In this document: in pieces, positions 50,516-52,307 of the stretch
Layout: each line of letters begins with the position of its first letter
How positions within the stretch are numbered: the stretch's first letter is position 1
Assembly (NCBI RefSeq): GCF_027622875.1
Contig: NZ_JAPZVP010000004.1
Coordinates: forward strand, 297,220 to 349,526
Direction of reading: 5' to 3'
Length of the DNA: 52,307 nucleotides
Source: Glycomyces luteolus
Lineage (GTDB): Bacteria; Actinomycetota; Actinomycetes; Mycobacteriales; Micromonosporaceae
The notes under the pieces: model-generated
Told to the model about the DNA's origin: nothing
The model's database searches: none
Seen by the model: the letters and a program-made list of their open reading frames with translations, nothing else
Made by a program: the position numbers and the translations under genes

Positions 50516-52206
50516 TGGGCCTGACTCGACCCAAGAACCTCGGCGCCCCCGGCGCCCTCCCCGACGGCGCGCTCCGCGTCATCCCGCTCGGCGGACTCGG
50601 CGCCATCGGCCGCAACATGACGCTCTTCGAATACGAAGGGCGCCTGCTCATCGTCGACTGCGGGGTGCTCTTCCCCGACGTCGACCAGCCCGGCGTCGAC
50701 CTGATCCTGCCGGACTTCACGCAGATCCTCGACCGCCTCGACGACATCGAGGCCATCGTCGTCACGCACGGCCACGAGGATCACATCGGCGCGATCCCGT
50801 TCCTGCTCGAGCACAAGAACAACATCCCCGTCGTCGGCTCCAAGTTCTCCGTCGCCCTGGTGGAGGCCAAGCTCCGCGAGCGCCGCATCAAGCCCGCCGG
50901 GGTCGTCGTCGCCGAGAACGAGACGCTGCAGCTCGGGCCGTTCGGCTGCGAGTTCCTCGCGGTCAACCACTCCATCCCCGACGCGCTCGCCGTAGCGATC
51001 CGCACCGAGGCCGGCCTGGTGCTCCACACCGGCGACTTCAAGATGGACCAGCTCCCGCTCGACGGGCGCATCACCGACCTCGCCGGGTTCGCCCGGCTCG
51101 GCGAGCAGGGCGTCGACCTGCTCCTCTCGGACTCCACGAACGCCGAGATCCCCGGCTTCGTGACCTCCGAGCGCCAGATCGGGCCCGTCCTCGACAAGCT
51201 CTTCGAGGACGTCAAGGGCCGCATCATCGTCGCGTCCTTCGCCAGCCATGTGCACCGCGTGCAGCAGGTCATGGACGCCGCCCACGCGCACGGCCGCAAG
51301 GTCGCCTTCGTCGGCCGCTCCATGGTCCGCAACATGGCGATCGCCCGCGACCTCGGCCTCATGCACGTCCCCGACGGCCTGCTCGTGAGCATGGACGAGG
51401 CCGTGCGCCTGCGCGCCGACGAGATCGTCTACATGTCGACCGGTTCGCAGGGCGAGCCGATGAGCGCCTTGGGCCGCATGGCCTCCGGCGACCACCGGCA
51501 TATCGCCGTCGAACCCGAGGACACGATCATCCTCGCCTCGTCGCTCGTGCCCGGCAACGAGACCGCCGTGTACGGGGTCATCAACCGCCTCGCGCGCACT
51601 GGCGCCACCGTGATCCACAAGGACGTCGCGAAGGTCCACGTCTCCGGCCACGCCCCCGCGGGCGAGCTGCTGTACGTGCTCAACGTCGTCAAGCCCTCGA
51701 ACATGATCCCGGTCCACGGCGAGGCCCGGCACCTGCAGGCGCACGCGCGCCTCGCGATCGAGTCCGGCGTCCCGGCCGACCAGGTCATCGTCATCGAGAA
51801 CGGCGACGTCGTCGACCTGATCGACGGCCGCGCCCGCCTCGTCGGGCACGTCCCGAACAACCTGATCTATGTGGACGGCCTCTCCGTGGGCGACGTCGGG
51901 GAGCCGGTGCTCAGCGAGCGCCGGATGCTCGGCGACGGCGGCTTCATCGCGGCCACCGTCGTGATCGACTCCGAGAACGGCAAGGTCGTCGGCGGCCCCA
52001 CCGTCTCGGCCAAGGGCTTCTCCGAGGACCCCAAGGCCTTCGACGGGGTCCTGCCGCTCATCGACGACGCCATGGAGCGCGCCGCGCAGGACGGCATCAC
52101 CGACCCGCACCAGCTCCAGCAGATCCTGCGGCGCACGGTCGGCAAGTGGGTCAACGACACCTACCGCCGCCGCCCGATGATCGTCCCCCACGTCCTCGAA
52201 GTCTGA
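50515..52206 (+). CDS. rnj: Ribonuclease J
   Basis: This 563-residue metallo-beta-lactamase/beta-CASP ribonuclease has endo- and 5'-3' exonuclease activity and acts in mRNA turnover and rRNA maturation. The zinc motif HGHEDH (85-90) and VLHTGDFKMDQLP are in the lactamase domain. FASHVHRVQQVMDAA and FVGRSMVRNM mark the beta-CASP insert, with TGSQGEP and HVSGHAPAGELLYVLNVVKP closing the active site. The C-terminal dimerisation domain is complete. AAGGAGG lies inside the dapA end. The stop codon lies in the first unit of a 32-bp tandem duplication. Confidence 0.97.
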   Translation: MGLTRPKNLGAPGALPDGALRVIPLGGLGAIGRNMTLFEYEGRLLIVDCGVLFPDVDQPGVDLILPDFTQILDRLDDIEAIVVTHGHEDHIGAIPFLLEHKNNIPVVGSKFSVALVEAKLRERRIKPAGVVVAENETLQLGPFGCEFLAVNHSIPDALAVAIRTEAGLVLHTGDFKMDQLPLDGRITDLAGFARLGEQGVDLLLSDSTNAEIPGFVTSERQIGPVLDKLFEDVKGRIIVASFASHVHRVQQVMDAAHAHGRKVAFVGRSMVRNMAIARDLGLMHVPDGLLVSMDEAVRLRADEIVYMSTGSQGEPMSALGRMASGDHRHIAVEPEDTIILASSLVPGNETAVYGVINRLARTGATVIHKDVAKVHVSGHAPAGELLYVLNVVKPSNMIPVHGEARHLQAHARLAIESGVPADQVIVIENGDVVDLIDGRARLVGHVPNNLIYVDGLSVGDVGEPVLSERRMLGDGGFIAATVVIDSENGKVVGGPTVSAKGFSEDPKAFDGVLPLIDDAMERAAQDGITDPHQLQQILRRTVGKWVNDTYRRRPMIVPHVLEV

Positions 52207-52257
52207 GCGGACGCATGAAGCGCAGCCTCGAAGTCTGAGCGGACGCATGAAGCGCAG
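52194..52257. repeat. Perfect 32-bp tandem duplication spanning the rnj stop
   Basis: Unit 52194-52225 is repeated exactly at 52226-52257; it begins CCTCGAAGTCTGAGCGG and contains the rnj stop plus an ATG. A degenerate third start (CCTTCTGAGGCGGAC) follows. The second ATG, at 52247, opens a basic reading frame running off the window; a partial next gene cannot be excluded. Confidence 0.85.
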
Positions 52258-52307
52258 CCTTCTGAGGCGGACCGAACGACGGCGGCGGGGCCGCGCCCGA
52301 AAGGGCG

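Noticed and set aside
1..52307. CRISPR arrays, insertion sequences, prophage or integrase genes, attachment sites
   Set aside because: No regularly spaced repeats, transposase or integrase motifs, or terminal inverted repeats were found; the only tRNA has no integrase or duplicated 3' end beside it.
52247..52307. Start of another gene after rnj
   Set aside because: The ATG lies inside the 32-bp duplication, has no ribosome-binding site, and only 20 basic codons are visible before the window ends.

Overview
The window is very GC-rich and gene-dense, with GTG and TTG starts, NANNNT -10 boxes, a mycothiol-type isomerase family protein, a SARP regulator and the gene order pnp-M16 protease-dapB ... 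thyX-dapA-rnj. All of this points to a chromosomal segment of an actinomycete. A filamentous soil lineage such as Glycomycetaceae is my guess, not something the sequence proves. No insertion sequence, prophage, CRISPR array or plasmid function was seen. Bases 1-61 are a G14/C19 homopolymer tract that looks like a contig-end artefact.

Layout. (1) 68-7841: a GH3 beta-glucosidase divergent from a TetR-rlmA operon, with a perfect inverted repeat between them; then a glutaminyl cyclase lipoprotein, a GNAT acetyltransferase, an unknown polytopic membrane protein and a PfkB sugar kinase with operator-like repeats on its promoter. (2) 7932-14836: another unknown membrane protein, then a branched-chain amino-acid ABC transporter split into a lone binding-protein gene (+) convergent with livHMGF (-). 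LivH carries an added secreted beta-sandwich domain. (3) 15149-24847: a CAT-anticodon tRNA, a GNAT, an SDR/XRE-MmyB divergent pair, an MFS exporter behind a structured leader, a quinone oxidoreductase, a 1015-residue SARP-NB-ARC-TPR regulator, a DUF1445 protein and an HxlR regulator. (4) 25053-31679: beta-carbonic anhydrase, pterin carbinolamine dehydratase, a DUF1707 protein, an aminotransferase/LysR divergent pair, a YibE/F protein, a maleylpyruvate isomerase family protein and a ThiE-like protein. (5) 31676-36722: a sugar-uptake locus, with a GH1 beta-glucosidase divergent from an ABC binding protein and two permeases, and a CebR-like operator between them. (6) 36772-38375: a secreted PLD-like protein and a small membrane protein. 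(7) 38469-52206: the conserved core block ribF-rpsO-pnp-M16-dapB ... thyX-dapA-rnj, interrupted between dapB and thyX by five envelope or regulatory genes (mucin-like membrane protein, LppM-like lipoprotein, DUF2752, DUF4097, RHH).

How the parts fit. GH1 and GH3 lack signal peptides and would hydrolyse glucosides imported by the ABC system, whose ATPase is not in the window. DapA and DapB feed lysine and diaminopimelate synthesis. PNPase and RNase J are the RNA-decay enzymes and each closes a conserved gene cluster. A recurring theme is leaderless expression: about 15 genes have a -10 box only 6-7 nt before the start codon and no Shine-Dalgarno sequence. The most unusual items are the LivH fusion, the CebR-like box without its regulator, the RHH-DUF4097 module with a repeat-rich promoter, the structured MFS leader, a dispersed 20-bp repeat and a perfect 32-bp tandem duplication at the end of rnj.
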